From positions 124,001 to 188,000 of the forward strand of contig MKJX01000111.1 of the NCBI GenBank assembly GCA_001942415.1: DNA of 64,000 bases. The letters are read 5' to 3'. Every line of letters begins with the position of its first letter. The first letter of the stretch is position 1. A program made the position numbers and the translations under genes. Under the pieces are notes generated by a model. That model searched no databases, was not told where the DNA came from, and saw only the letters and a program-made list of their open reading frames with translations. Positions 28,536 through 39,289 of this stretch are shown here, piece by piece. Source of the DNA: Pseudonocardia sp. CNS-139 (GTDB lineage Bacteria; Actinomycetota; Actinomycetes; Mycobacteriales; Pseudonocardiaceae).

Positions 28536-29948
28536 CCGGGCGCCCGATCGCCGGGAGCACGGCCTCCAACGCCGCTCCCACCTCCAGCAGGCGGCGGTCG
28601 CCGCGGTGGCGCCCGACGACCTGCACCCCGACGGGAAGCCCGGCTGGGGTCCTCCCGCAGGGCAGCACCAGCACCGGGTGGGCGGTCAGCGAGAGCCGGG
28701 TGGCGAGCGCCTGCCACCCGTAGTAGGTGCCGTAGCGGTGCCCGTCGACCTCGCGCACCTCGGCGACGGACGTCTCCGGGGGCGGGATCGGCGTCGCGGG
28801 CGCCACCAGTGCGTCGAACCCGGCCAGCAGCCGTGCGGTGTCGCGGAACAGTACGGTCCGGCGGTCGTGGGCGTCGGCGAGCCGGGCCGGGCTGAGGGCG
28901 GCGCCGTGGGCGTTGTTGGCGAGGAAGTGCGGCCCGAAGTTCGTCCCGTGCACGGCGGCGTCGTGCCGGCCCGTCGAGAACGCCTCGAACATCTCGATGG
29001 CCTCCCACGCGTCGTCGGCGCCCGTGAAGTCCGGCTCGGCGTCGACGATGCGCACCCCGGCCGCCTCCAGGGTCTTCCGGGTCGCGGCGTGCACGGCCCG
29101 GATCTCGGGGTCGACGGGCACCCCGCCGCAGTCGTCGCTCCAGGCGAGTGTCAGCTCCGCGGCGCGGGGGGCGGCCAGCGCGCCGAACCCCGACGGGTCG
29201 GTCACCCAGGACAGCGGCCACCGGTCGTCGAGCCCGGCGGTCCCGGACAGCGCCAGCCCCGCGTCGGCGACCGTCCGCGCGATCGGCCCGAGCACGCCCA
29301 GCGGGTTCCAGGCGTTGCCCGGCCGCGCGCTGGGCACGGTGCCCGGGGTCGGGCGCAGCCCGACGACGCCGCACATCGCCGCGGAGAACCGGACGTTGCC
29401 GGCGCTGTCGAAGCCGTCGGCCAGTGCGACCATCCCGGCCGCCACCGCGGCCGCCGACCCGCCGGCGCTGCCGCCCGCGTGCCGGGTGGGGTCCCACGGG
29501 TTGGCCGCGGTGCCGTCGATCTCGTTCGAGGTCAGGGCCCCGATCCCGTGCTCGGACGTGGTCGTCTTCCCGACGATGATCGCCCCGGCGGCGCGCAGCT
29601 TCCCCGGCAGCACGCCGTCGCGGGGCGCGGGCCCGTCGCCCGCGTGCGCCGGCTGCCGTGCCCGGTCGGCAGGCCCTCGACGTCCACCACGTCCATGACC
29701 GCGACCGGCAGGCCGTGCAGCGGGCCGAGCGGGGCCCCGGCGGCCACGGCGCGGTCCGCGGCCCGGGCGGCGGCGAGCGCCGCGCCGTCGGGGAGCCGTG
29801 CGGCCATCGCGCGCAGCCGGGGGTTCAGCGCCTCGATGCGGTCGAGGTGCGCCCGCATCACCGCCTCGGCGGAGAGGGTGCCCTCCGCGATGGCGGCGGC
29901 GAGCGCGCGCGCCGGCCGGAGGCAGAGGTCGTCGGTCGGGCTCAGCAT
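28532..29948 (-). CDS. Degenerate amidase-signature protein lacking catalytic Lys and nucleophile Ser (one or two frameshifts)
   Basis: ATG 29948 follows GGGAG. The fold is clear: GPLHGLPVAVMDVVDVEG, then after a shift near 29640 GAIIVGKTTTSEHGIG, HAGGSAGGSAAAVAAG, CGVVGLRPTPG and DALVAPATPIPPPE. The lysine expected in VAVKD is Met (VAVMD, codon ATG), and the nucleophile expected in DxGGSIR is Asn (DSAGNVR). The cis-Ser loop is kept. It is therefore unlikely to be a normal amidase; it may be a binding protein, a transamidosome-like partner or a decayed enzyme. The stop probably overlaps GTG 28535 after another shift near the end. Confidence 0.82.
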
Positions 29949-29976
29949 GGACGGCTCCCGTCGTCGAGCACCGGTC

Positions 29977-31917
29977 TCAGTGGCACCGGTCGTCCGGGGC
30001 GCAGTGATCCGCGGCGCAGTGAGCCGGGACCGGTGCGGGCAGGTCGAGTGCGGGGTTGCGGTCGAAGAAGCCGTCCGGCTCGATGCGCATGCCGATGCGG
30101 TGGACGGGCATGATCGGCCACTCCTCCGGCCGCGGCATGTGGTGCACCCCGACCACGGGCCAGAGCACCAGCTCGGCCGGGTCGAGCGAGCGGTCGGCGC
30201 GCTGCCAGACGTGGACGCCGTCCTCGCCGAGGGGGCCCTGGTTCGGGTACTCGCCGGCGATGAACCGCTCCTCCGGGTCGCTGCGGGTGGCCCACAGCTG
30301 CCGCGAGACGAACGGGGCCTTGCGCTCGACGACGCTGCCGGGGAGGGCGTACAGCGTGGCGGTGTCGGTGACGGACACGCGGTACGCCGTGGGGTCGCCG
30401 AACCGGTTCACCCGGTCGGTGCTCTCGACGAGCCAGTGCACGGCGCGGCGCGGGTCGACCTTCCGGGCCGCCGCCGACTCGCTGACGATCGGCGTGCGGA
30501 CGGTCCGGCAGGCGTTCCCGTACGGGTTGAGGGCCGGGTCGGGCTCGACCTCCGCGTGGACCTCGTACAGGCGGTTGCGGGGGCCGTCCACCCCCATGTC
30601 GAGCCGCAGGCCGAAGTAGTGCTGGTGGTTCGGCGCCTGCACGTGCGGCGCGACCACGCGTCCGTTGCGCGGCGCGGCGTCGGGGCCGGTGCCGCAGACC
30701 GACATGATCCCGGTGAGCTTGATCTCCAGCTCCACGGCGCCGTCCTGGTAGAGGTGCCAGTAGAAGCCGTAGTCGTAGTTGGAGACCGTCGCGAAGGACG
30801 ACACGACCAGCCGCCGGGACCGCTGCACGTCCGCCTCGCCGGTGCGGGTGTTGACGTGCTTCCACAGGACGGAGTGGTCCTCCTCGTGGAGGCAGACGGC
30901 GTTCTCGATGGTGCGCGCCCGGCCGTGCCCGTCGAGGAAGGCGGTGTCGAGGTACCGGATCTCGCCGAGGCAGTCGCACCCGAGTGCGAGAGAGGCGGTC
31001 AGCGGGCCCGCCCCGTACTCGCCCCAGTCGAAGAAGTTCTTGCGGTACGCGGTCGGGTCGCCGTCCAGGTACGGGACGTACATCTCGCTCACCGCGGCCC
31101 GTTTCACGATCGGGCGGTCGACGTCCCCGTCGCGGTAGCGGACGTCGTGCAGCACGAGCCCCTCGCGGTGCGTGAAGCCGATGCGGAACGACCAGTTCTG
31201 CCAGGTCACGGTGTAGCCGTCGACCTGGAAGCCCGGGCCGTCGGGCTGCACGACGTCGAGCCGGGCCACCGCGCGCTCCGGGCCCCAGGAGCCCGCGCGG
31301 TAGTGGCCGGGTTCCGGGGGGACGGGCTGCACGCCGTGGTCCTCCAGGTCGACGATCGCGAGGGCCTCGAGGTCGATGACCGGGACGAGGCCGGCCACCG
31401 GCCGCGCGTACCCGTTGTCGTCCTCCTTCTCCCGGTGCCAGACCGTGCCCCACGCGAGCCGGCGGCCGGCGAACCGCTCGGGCTCGAATCCGGTGATCGA
31501 CTCGGGGTCGATCCACACCAGCGACGGGTCGTCGATGCCGCGGCGGGCGAGCGCGGCGCGCAGGCGCTCGTCCTCGCGGCACGCCTGCGCGACCGCCCGG
31601 GCCTCGTCGCTGGAGATGCCCGGGCGCCGCGAGTCGATCTCCCGCCAGCCGGTGACGACGGCCGGGCCCGTCGTCCCGGGGGTCCGCGCGGACACCTCCC
31701 ACGCCGCCCGCGCGGCCGGGTTCATGACGACCAGCCGGACGGGCCGTCCGCTCGCGGTGGCGAAGGCGCGCGCCCGCGGCTCGTCCAGGGCGATCCCCCA
31801 GAACCGGGGTGCCGCACCGCAGCGCGGGTCCGCCCGCACGACCCCGACGACCTCGGCGATCTCCGCGGCCGTGAGCGGGTCCGACCAGGCACCGACGGTT
31901 CCCTCGCGCGCTGTCAC
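29977..31917 (-). CDS. Copper-containing primary-amine oxidase
   Basis: An intact 646-residue enzyme, full length for the family. The TPQ cofactor tyrosine is in the consensus TVSNYDYG (Tyr about 381); the catalytic-base Asp lies in RYLDTAFLDG; two copper His are in NHQHYFGLRLD (about 430), with the third near HMPRPEEWP. It oxidises a primary amine to an aldehyde, ammonia and hydrogen peroxide with molecular oxygen. GTG 31917 is preceded by AGAGGA. The C-terminus carries an unusual Cys/His tail (HCAADHCAPDDRCH). It leads the minus wing, divergent from the amidohydrolase at 32013. Confidence 0.95.
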   Translation of the reverse strand: MTAREGTVGAWSDPLTAAEIAEVVGVVRADPRCGAAPRFWGIALDEPRARAFATASGRPVRLVVMNPAARAAWEVSARTPGTTGPAVVTGWREIDSRRPGISSDEARAVAQACREDERLRAALARRGIDDPSLVWIDPESITGFEPERFAGRRLAWGTVWHREKEDDNGYARPVAGLVPVIDLEALAIVDLEDHGVQPVPPEPGHYRAGSWGPERAVARLDVVQPDGPGFQVDGYTVTWQNWSFRIGFTHREGLVLHDVRYRDGDVDRPIVKRAAVSEMYVPYLDGDPTAYRKNFFDWGEYGAGPLTASLALGCDCLGEIRYLDTAFLDGHGRARTIENAVCLHEEDHSVLWKHVNTRTGEADVQRSRRLVVSSFATVSNYDYGFYWHLYQDGAVELEIKLTGIMSVCGTGPDAAPRNGRVVAPHVQAPNHQHYFGLRLDMGVDGPRNRLYEVHAEVEPDPALNPYGNACRTVRTPIVSESAAARKVDPRRAVHWLVESTDRVNRFGDPTAYRVSVTDTATLYALPGSVVERKAPFVSRQLWATRSDPEERFIAGEYPNQGPLGEDGVHVWQRADRSLDPAELVLWPVVGVHHMPRPEEWPIMPVHRIGMRIEPDGFFDRNPALDLPAPVPAHCAADHCAPDDRCH

Positions 31918-31939
31918 TGGCGAGTCCTCTCATGGCAGG

Positions 31940-31971
31940 ATTGGATACTGAGATCACTGCAATGTATCCAC
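31940..31971. promoter_or_regulatory. Phased GntR operator pair in the amine oxidase/amidohydrolase divergent promoter
   Basis: TTGGATAC (GGATAC at 31943) and GTATCCA (GTATCC at 31964) are exactly 21 bp apart. The good half-sites face outwards, so the whole 32-bp element is itself an inverted repeat. It lies 23-54 bp upstream of the amine oxidase and 42-73 bp upstream of the plus-strand gene. Confidence 0.7.
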
Positions 31972-32012
31972 ATCTCGCGGGGAAGCGTAGCCCGTGACCC
32001 GGAAGGAGCGAC

Positions 32013-33651
32013 ATGAGCCACGTGGACGGACCGGGTGAACCGGGTGCGCCGACGGCCCTGGTGGCGCGCGGTCGCTTCCGCACGCTCGACCCCGCCCGGC
32101 CCTTCGCCGACGCCGTCCTCGTGCGCGACGGGGTGATCGCCGCCGTCGGCGACTGGGCGGACGTCTGTGACGAGGCCGGTGGCCTGGCCCGTCCAGACGT
32201 GGCCGGCGTCGCGGTCCCGGGTCTCATCGACTCGCACCTCCACGTGATCGAGGTCGGCCGGGAGCACGCCCGGCTGGTCATCGGCGCCGTCACCGGCATC
32301 GACGAGGTCCTCGACGCGGTCGCCGCGTGGGTCGGGGACCATCCCGGCGCCGGGTGGGTGGTCGCGTCGGCGCACTTCCAGGTCGAGGACCTGCGCGAAC
32401 GCCGGCTGCCGGATCGCCACGACCTCGACCGGGTCAGCCGGGGCCGGCCCGTCTACCTCGACCGGCGGACGCACGACGCGATCGTGAACACCGAGGCCCT
32501 GCGGCGTGCGGGCGTCGGGCGGGGGACGCCCGACCCGGCCGGCGGCACCGTCGAGCGCGACGCCGACGGGGAGCCCACCGGCGTCCTCGTCGAGCGCCCG
32601 GCCGCCGACCTCGTGTTCGCCCACGTGCCCCCGCCCACCGCCGCCGACGTGCGGACGGCGATCGTCCAGGCGCAGCGGCAGCTGCACGGGTTGGGCATCG
32701 TCGGCGCGGCCGACCCGGGCGTGACGCCCGAGCAGCTAGCCGCCTACCGGCAGGTCCACGCCGAGGGCCGGCTCACCCTGCGCACGATGGCGATGCCGCT
32801 GGCCGGGACCGACGGCCCGGTGGCGGACTTCCTCGCCGGCCTCGCCGAGCTGGGCGGCCCCACCGGCGCGGGCGACGAGCGCCTCAAGGTCGGCCCGGTC
32901 AAGGTCTACCTCGACGGGACCGGCAGCTTCGGCACGGCGATGACGAAGGACCCGTGGCCCGGGCGCGAGGGCTACTTCGGCACGCAGGTCTGCCCGCCGG
33001 AGTTCTTCCGCGCGCTCGTGGACCACTGCGTCGACCACGGCTGGTCGCTGGCCGTCCACACCGTCGGGCCCGGGGCCGTCGCGTTCGCGCTCGACGCGTT
33101 CGCCCGGAGCCGCCGCCCGGAACGGGTCCGTGACCTGCGGTTCTCCCTGATGCACGCGTACATGTGGCCGGACCCGGAGGACATCGCCACCGCGAGCGCT
33201 CGGGGTCGTGCTCTCGGCCCAGCCCGCGCTGCACTGGCGGGTCGGGTCGATCATGCGGGAGCGGTTCGGCGCGGCGGGCACCCGGCGGTTCGCCCCGCTG
33301 CGCGACTGGATCGACCACGGCGTGCCCGTCGCGGGCGGCTCGGACGGCCCCGACTTCCCGATCCCGCCGCTCTTCGGGATGTGGCAGGCCCGGACGCGCA
33401 CGGTGAACGGGCTCGCCGAGCCGATGGGGACCGAGCACGCGCTCACGCCGGCCGAGGCGCTCGCCCTCTACACGACGAACGCCGCGGCCTACTGCTACGC
33501 CGAGGCCGTCCGGGGCTCGCTCGCGGTGGGCAAGCTGGCCGACTGGGTCGAGCTCTCGGCGGATCCGGTCGCGACGCCCGACGACGAGCTGCGCGACGTC
33601 GCCGTCGAACGCACGGTTGTCGGCGGTGCGGTGGTGCACGAGCGGATGTGA
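32013..33651 (+). CDS. YtcJ-like (amidohydrolase family 3) metal hydrolase (one frameshift)
   Basis: ATG 32013 follows GGAAGGAG. Metal His are in PGLIDSHLHVIEVGRE; the carboxylated-Lys region is KVGPVKVYLDGTG; further ligands are in AVHTVGPGAVAFAL and SLMHAYMWPDPED. After a shift near 33200 the C-terminal third has AQPALHWRVGSIM and the Asp in GGSDGPDFPIPP. Family members hydrolyse formamides and N-acyl groups; most are uncharacterised. It is the first gene of the plus wing under the shared operator. A paralogue lies at 47933-49523. Confidence 0.85.
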
Positions 33652-33670
33652 TCGACCGCGCCTGGCGTGT

Positions 33671-33720
33671 GGACCCTGCTTGCCATACAGTGGATCCAAT
33701 TACGTCGACTTGGGATGCGC
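33671..33720. promoter_or_regulatory. Phased GntR operator array upstream of the Rieske oxygenase
   Basis: AGTGGATCCAAT (GGATCC at 33692) and GGATGC at 33713 are exactly 21 bp apart. GGACCC at 33671 extends the same phase 21 bp upstream. The array ends 10 bp before the Rieske ATG, so a bound protein should block the ribosome site region or promoter. Confidence 0.65.
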
Positions 33721-33730
33721 AGGTGGGTGG

Positions 33731-35046
33731 ATGCTGAAGCGCGCGGACAACGAGCTGGTCACCCGCAGCGGCCCGGGCACGCCGCTGGGACGGCTCATGC
33801 GGGCGTACTGGCAGCCGGCGGCGCTGGTGTCGGAGATCCCGGCGGACCGGCCCGTCAAGGCGGTGCGCCTCCTCGGCGAGGACCTCGTGCTGTTCCGCCG
33901 CGCGGGAGGGTGGAGCCTCGTGGGCCGCCACTGCGCGCACCGCGGGGTCGACCTCGCGTTCGGCCGCCTGGAGGCCGGCGGGCTGCGCTGCCTCTACCAC
34001 GGCTGGCTCTACGGCCCGGACGGCCGCTGCCTCGAACAGCCCGCCGAGCCCGCGCACTCCACGTTCGCCTCCCGGGTCCGCATCCCCAGCTACCCGTGCC
34101 AGGAGCGCAACGGATCGTGTTCGCCTACCTCGGGGAGGGGGACCCGCCGCCGTTCCCCGGCTACGACTGCTTCGTCGCGCCGGACGCCTACACGTTCGCG
34201 TTCAAGGGCCTGTGGGAGTGCAACTGGCTGCAGGGCGTCGAGGGCGGGATCGACCCGAGCCACGTCTCGTTCCTGCACCGGTTCGTCGGCGAGGACCCCC
34301 GCTCGGTCTACGGCCAGCAGTTCAGCGAGGTGGTCGAGGGCACCGACAAGAAGCTGTCGCAGCTGGTCGCCGACGACCACCGGCCCGACATCGAGGTCGA
34401 GGACGCCGAGCACGGGCTGCGCGTGTACGCGCTGCGGCAGCTCACCGGCACGGTGCGCCACGTGCGGATCACGAACCTCGTGTTCCCCAACGCGTTCGTC
34501 GTGCCCTTCGGCAACAGCAAGGCCTTCTGCCAGTGGCACGTGCCGATCGACGACGAGAACCACTACTGGTACATGATCCTCTACGACTTCGCGGCGGAGA
34601 CCGACAAGGACCTGCTGCTGGCCCAGCGGCTCGCCGAGGTCTCGCTCCCCGACTACCGGCCGCTGCGCAACCGCCGCAACGACTGGGGCTTCGACGCCGC
34701 CGAGCAGCGCGACCTGACCTACACCGGCATGGGCCTGGACATCAACGTCCACGACCAGTGGGCCGTCGAGAGCATGGGCCGCATCCAGGACCGGACGGTC
34801 GAGCGGCTGGGCGTCTCCGACCGGGCCGTCACCGCGAACCGGCGCCTGCTCCTGCGGTCGATCGAGGCCTTCGAGGCGGGCCGCCCGCTTCCCGGCCGGC
34901 CCGTCGACGCCGCGTCCGCCCGGGCGCTCACCGGCCCCGCCGCCGTGGACACCGTGACCCCGGCCGACGGCTGGGAACGCGCGTGGCGGGACCGCGAGCG
35001 CGACCTGCGCGCCGGCTCGCCGTGGGCGGGCACGCGCGATGCGTAG
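33731..35046 (+). CDS. Rieske non-heme iron oxygenase, alpha subunit (phthalate-oxygenase type; one frameshift)
   Basis: ATG 33731 is preceded by AGGTGGGTGG. The Rieske 2Fe-2S site is CAHRG and CLYHGW, with spacing normal for the family. A shift near 34115 (after SYPCQER) splits the gene. The catalytic domain carries the mononuclear iron site in EGGIDPSHVSFLHR plus a distal Asp. At ~438 residues it matches one-component-oxygenase phthalate-type enzymes that hydroxylate, O-demethylate or N-demethylate small aromatics and amines. No dedicated reductase is nearby. It overlaps the ligase gene by 8 bases, so the two are coupled. Confidence 0.88.
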
Positions 35047-36512
35047 CGTCGACGAGCGTCCGGTCGCCGAGGCCGGCGGGGGCGCCGCGGTGCGGCCGCT
35101 GCTCGCCGCCGACCGGACCGGGTTCGTCGCCGACCACGGCCTGTGGGACGACGACGCGCACGCGGCGGGCGCGCAGGTGCGCCGGGTCGTCGACGAGCTG
35201 GGGGTCGAACGGGTCCGGATCGGGTTCGCCGACCAGCACGGCGTCGTCCACGGCAAGACCGTGACCCGGGAGGCCCTCCCGGCCGCGCTGCGCTCGGGCA
35301 TCACGGTGCCGTCGTCGCTGCTGCTGAAGGACACCGCCGGCCGCTCGGTGCTCCCGGTCTTCGCCCCGGGCGGGGGGAGCGGGGTGCCCGGCATGGCCGG
35401 CGCGCAGGACGTCGTGCTGGTACCGGACCCGCGGACCTTCCGGGTGCTGCCCTGGTCGCCGGACACCGGCTGGCTCCTCTGCGACGTGCACTTCCCCGAC
35501 GGCGCTCCGGTGCCGTTCTGCACCCGCGGGCTGCTGCGCCGCCAGCTCGCCCCGCATCGCGGGCCGGGCTGCGCGCTGACCGTCGGGGTGGAGCTGGAGT
35601 TCCACGTGTTCGGGCCGCCCGGTCCGGACGGCGCGCCGACCCCGCTCACCCCGGGCGGCAGCTCCTCCACGAAGAAGCACTCGACGGCCAGGACGAGCTG
35701 GTCCGCGCCCTGCACCGCGGGCTGCAGGCGCTCGACCTCCCGGTGCGGACCCTGGAGCTGGAGTTCGGGCCGAGCCAGTTCGAGATCACGCTGGCCGCCC
35801 GGGACGCGGCCCGGGCCGCCGACGACGTCGTGCTCACCCGGGCCGCCGTCCGCCAGGTCTGCCGCCGGTCCGGACTGCGCGCGACCTTCATGGCACGGCC
35901 GGCCGGCAGCGCGTCGGCGAGCACCGGATGGCACCTGCACCAGTCGCTGCAGGACACGACGGGCCGTGCCGTGTTCGACCCCGACGGCCCGGCGGAGGTG
36001 CTGTCGCGCCGCGGCCGGCACTGGCTCGGCGGGCTCCTGGCCCACGCGGCGCCGGCGCGGTCTTCTCCACCCCGACCGTCAACGGCTACAAGCGCTACCT
36101 GCCGCACTCGCTCGCCCCCGACCGCATCGGCTGGGGGATCGACAACAAGGGCGCGATGGTCCGGGTCGTCCCGGCCCGCGACGGTGCGGGTGCGCGTCTG
36201 GAGAACCGGGCGGGCGAGCCCGCCGCGAACCCCTACCTCTACGTCGCGGCGCAGGTCGCCGCCGGGCTGGACGGCCTCGCCGCCGCCGTCGACCCCGGAG
36301 AGCCGCTCGACGCCCCCTACTCCACCCCGGCCGCGCCGCTGCCCCGCTCGCTGGGCGAGGCGCTCGACGCGCTGGCCGCCGACCCGGTCTTCGAGCGGGC
36401 GTGGGGGAGCGACGTGGTCGCGTGGATCACGGCGCTCAAACGCGCGGAGTTCGCCCGCTACCTCGCCCACGTCTCGGACTGGGAACAGCGCGAGTACCTC
36501 GGCCTCCTGTGA
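35039..36512 (+). CDS. Glutamine-synthetase-like ligase (gamma-glutamylamide synthetase type; two frameshifts)
   Basis: ATG 35039 lies inside the end of the Rieske gene. GS-family blocks are in order: FADQHGVVHGK, GVELEFHVFG (Glu metal ligands), then after a shift near 35655 LELEFGPSQFEITL and STGWHLHQSLQD, and after a shift near 36055 TPTVNGYKRY and the ARLENRAGEPAANPYLY block. About 490 residues. Relatives such as PuuA, IpuC and the aniline-pathway TdnQ attach glutamate to an amine with ATP. With a gamma-glutamyltransferase-like enzyme and aldehyde dehydrogenase nearby, a gamma-glutamylation route for an amine is likely (inference). Confidence 0.85.
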
Positions 36513-36562
36513 GGCCGCCGCATCTCGCCGCCGCAACGACCGACAGGAAGGCACGCCCCGCA

Positions 36563-38055
36563 ATGAGCACGACCACGGTCACCGGCCCGGGAAGCCGCCA
36601 CGGCGAGGTCGCCGCGCTGCGGCCCGAGGAACCCTTCCTCGTCGACGGGACATGGGTCGCCCCGGCCGGCCGGCCGCTGATCGACGTGGTCGACCCGGCG
36701 TCCGGGGCGCTCCTCACCCGGGTCGCCCAGGCCCGGCCCGCCGACGTCGACGCGGCGGTCACGGCGGCCGCCGCGGCGCACGCCGACGGGCGCTGGCACG
36801 GCCTGCCCCCGCTGGAGCGCACGCGGGTGCTCACCCGGATCGCGGACCTGATCGAGGCCGCCGCGGAGGAGCTCGCGGTGCTGGAGACCCGCGACAACGG
36901 CAAGCCGATCGAGCGGGCCCGGGCCGACGTCGCCCAGGGGGCCAGGGCGTTCCGGCACTTCGCCGGCGCACCCGGCCGGCTGACCGGCACCGTCGTGCCG
37001 ATCGACGCCGCCGGCGCGCCGTGCCACGCCTACACGGTGCGCGAGCCCGTCGGCGTGGCCGCGCTGGTGCTGCCCTGGAACTTCCCGATCATGACCGCCT
37101 GCTTCAAGCTCGCCCCCGCGCTCGCCGCGGGCTGCGCGGTTGTCGTCAAGCCCGCCGAGCAGACCCCGCTGACGACGCTGCGGCTCGCGGCCCTCTGCGC
37201 GGAGGCGGGCCTGCCCGCCGGGGTGCTGAACGTCCTCACCGGGGACGGCGAGGTCGGCGCCGCGCTGGTGGCCCACCCGGGCGTCGCCAAGATCTCGTTC
37301 ACCGGTTCCACGGAGGTGGGCCGGCAGGTCATGGCGGCCGCCGCCGGGCCGCTGGCGCGGCTCACCCTGGAGCTGGGCGGGAAGAGCGCCAACATCGTCT
37401 TCGCCGACGCCGACCTCGACGCCGCCGTCACCACGGCGATGCGCGCGTCCTTCGGGCACTCGGGCCAGATGTGCACGGCCGGGAGCAGGCTGCTCGTGCA
37501 GCGGGCGGTGCTCGCGGAGATGCACGACCGGCTCGCCGCCGCCGTCGCGGCGGTGCCCGTCGGCAACGGGCTCGACGGCGCGTCACGGTCGGCCCGCTCG
37601 TGTCGCAGGAGCAGCGCGAACGCGTGCTCGGCTACATCGAGCTGGGCGTGGCCGAGGGCGCCGTGCTGGCGGCCGGTGGCGGCGTGCCGGACCGGCCGGG
37701 CTTCTTCGTCGAGCCCACGCTCTTCACCGGGGTCCGCAACGACATGCGGATCGCGCGGGAGGAGATCTTCGGGCCCGTCGTCGGCGTCATCCCGTTCGAG
37801 GACGAGGCCGAGGCGGTGGCCATCGCCGACGACAGCGCCTACGGGCTCGCCGCGGGCGTCTGGACGCGCGACGTGGCCCGGGCCCACCGGATGGCGGCCG
37901 CGCTGCACGTGGGCACGGTGTGGGTGAACACCTACAACGTGTTCGACCCGGCGCTCCCGTTCGGCGGCGTGCGCGACTCGGGGCTGGGGCGCGACCTGGG
38001 CGACGAGGCGCTGCTCGGGTTCACCGAGCTCAAGAGCGTGGTCGTCGCCCTGTGA
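36563..38055 (+). CDS. Aldehyde dehydrogenase of the amine pathway (one frameshift)
   Basis: An ALDH of ~497 residues, 50 bp after the ligase. It shows ETRDNGKPIERA, LPWNFPIM, VVVKPAEQTPL, ISFTGSTEVGR, LELGGKSANIVF and catalytic Cys in SGQMCTAGSR. A shift near 37583 is followed by VGPLVSQEQRERV, EEIFGPVVG and FGGVRDSGLGRD. It should oxidise the aldehyde left after amine oxidation, as PuuC does for gamma-glutamyl-aminobutyraldehyde. It lies in one transcript with the Rieske and ligase genes. Confidence 0.9.
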
Positions 38056-38091
38056 GGTGGGCGCTGTGAACAGGCGATCGGCGGCCCGGCC

Positions 38092-39275
38092 GTGAGCACG
38101 ACGGAGACCGGCGCGGGGCTCGTCGCGGCCGCGCGCCGCGCGACACCGGGGACCGCCCACGGCCGCCACCTCAACGCGGCCGGGGCGGCGCTGCCCAGCG
38201 CGGCGGTGCTCGACGCGGTCGTCACGCACCTGCGGCTGGAGAGCCGGGTGGGCGGCTACGAGGCGGCAGCGCTCGCCCGTCCGCAGGTCGAGCGGGCCTA
38301 CGGCCTCGTGGCGCGCCTGCTCGGGGGAGAGGCCCCCGACATCGCCCTCACCGAGAGCGCGACGGTGTCGTGGCAGCGGGCGGTCGACGCGCTGCACCTG
38401 CGGGCCGGCGACCGGGTCGTCGCCACCTCGTCGAGCTACGTCAGCTCCGCGCTGCACCTGCTGGAGCTCCGCCGCTCCCGCGGCATCGCCGTCGAGGTGA
38501 TCGGCACCGACGCGTCGGGCGCCGTCGACCTCGACGCGCTGGAGGCGAGCCTGCGCCGGCCTGCGGCCCTGCTCACCGCGGCGCACGTGCCGACCTCGTC
38601 CGGGCTCGTCGAGCCGGTCGCGGCCATCGGGGCACTGGCCCGGGACGCGGGGGTGCCGTTCCTGCTCGACGCCACGCAGTCGCTCGGCCAGCTCCCCACC
38701 GACGTCGGCGCCATCGGGTGCCGGCTCCTGGTCGGCACCGGCCGCAAGTTCCTGCGCGCGCCGCGCGGCACGGGCCTGCTCTGGGTCGACCCGGAGTTCG
38801 GCGCCGGCTGCGGGCCGCCGCCCCGGACGTCCGCGGCGCCGAGTGGACGGGCGACGCGGAGTTCGTGCCCGCGGCGCGGGCCCGGCGGTTCGAGACGTGG
38901 GAGACCTCGCACGCGCTGCGGCTCGGCCTCACGACGGCGCTGGACGAGCTGCTCGCGACCGGTGTCGACACGGTGGCCCGGCACGTCGGCGCCCTGGGAC
39001 GCGAGCTGCGCACGGCACTGGCCGCGTGCCCCGGTGTGCGGGTCGCGGACCCGGCCGCGGCCGGCGGCGGGATCGTCACGTTCGTCCGCGACGGCGAGCC
39101 CGCCGCACAGACCGTCGCCCGGCTGCGCGCCGCGGGCGTGCACGTCGTCGCGGTGCCCGCCGCGCACGGCCGGTGGGACCTGGGCCGGCGCGGCGTGCCG
39201 GCGGTCGTCCGGGCGTCCATGCACGTCTACAACGACGCCGACGACCTGCACGCGCTGGTCGCGGCGCTCGCATGA
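38092..39275 (+). CDS. Class V PLP-dependent aminotransferase/cysteine-desulfurase-like enzyme (one frameshift)
   Basis: GTG 38092 follows the aldehyde dehydrogenase by 36 bp. The fold-type I core shows LNAAGAALPSAAVLDAV, SSSYVSSALHLLEL, the PLP Asp in LLDATQSLGQLPTDV and the Schiff-base Lys in GTGRKFLRAPRGTG. A shift near 38820 is followed by FETWETSHALRLGL and a C-terminal small domain. The missing cysteine loop and the phrase FLRAPRGTG are typical of EgtE/kynureninase-like or desulfurase-like members. It could cleave or transaminate an amino-acid-type intermediate; the exact reaction is unclear. Confidence 0.8.
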
Positions 39276-39289
39276 CCGGACGTTCGCAC

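Noticed and set aside
26260..29613. A single 1117-residue minus-strand protein joining amidase and permease
   Set aside because: Family boundaries, a GTG start at 28535 and the operator at 27188-27221 show several genes; the continuity is a frame coincidence.
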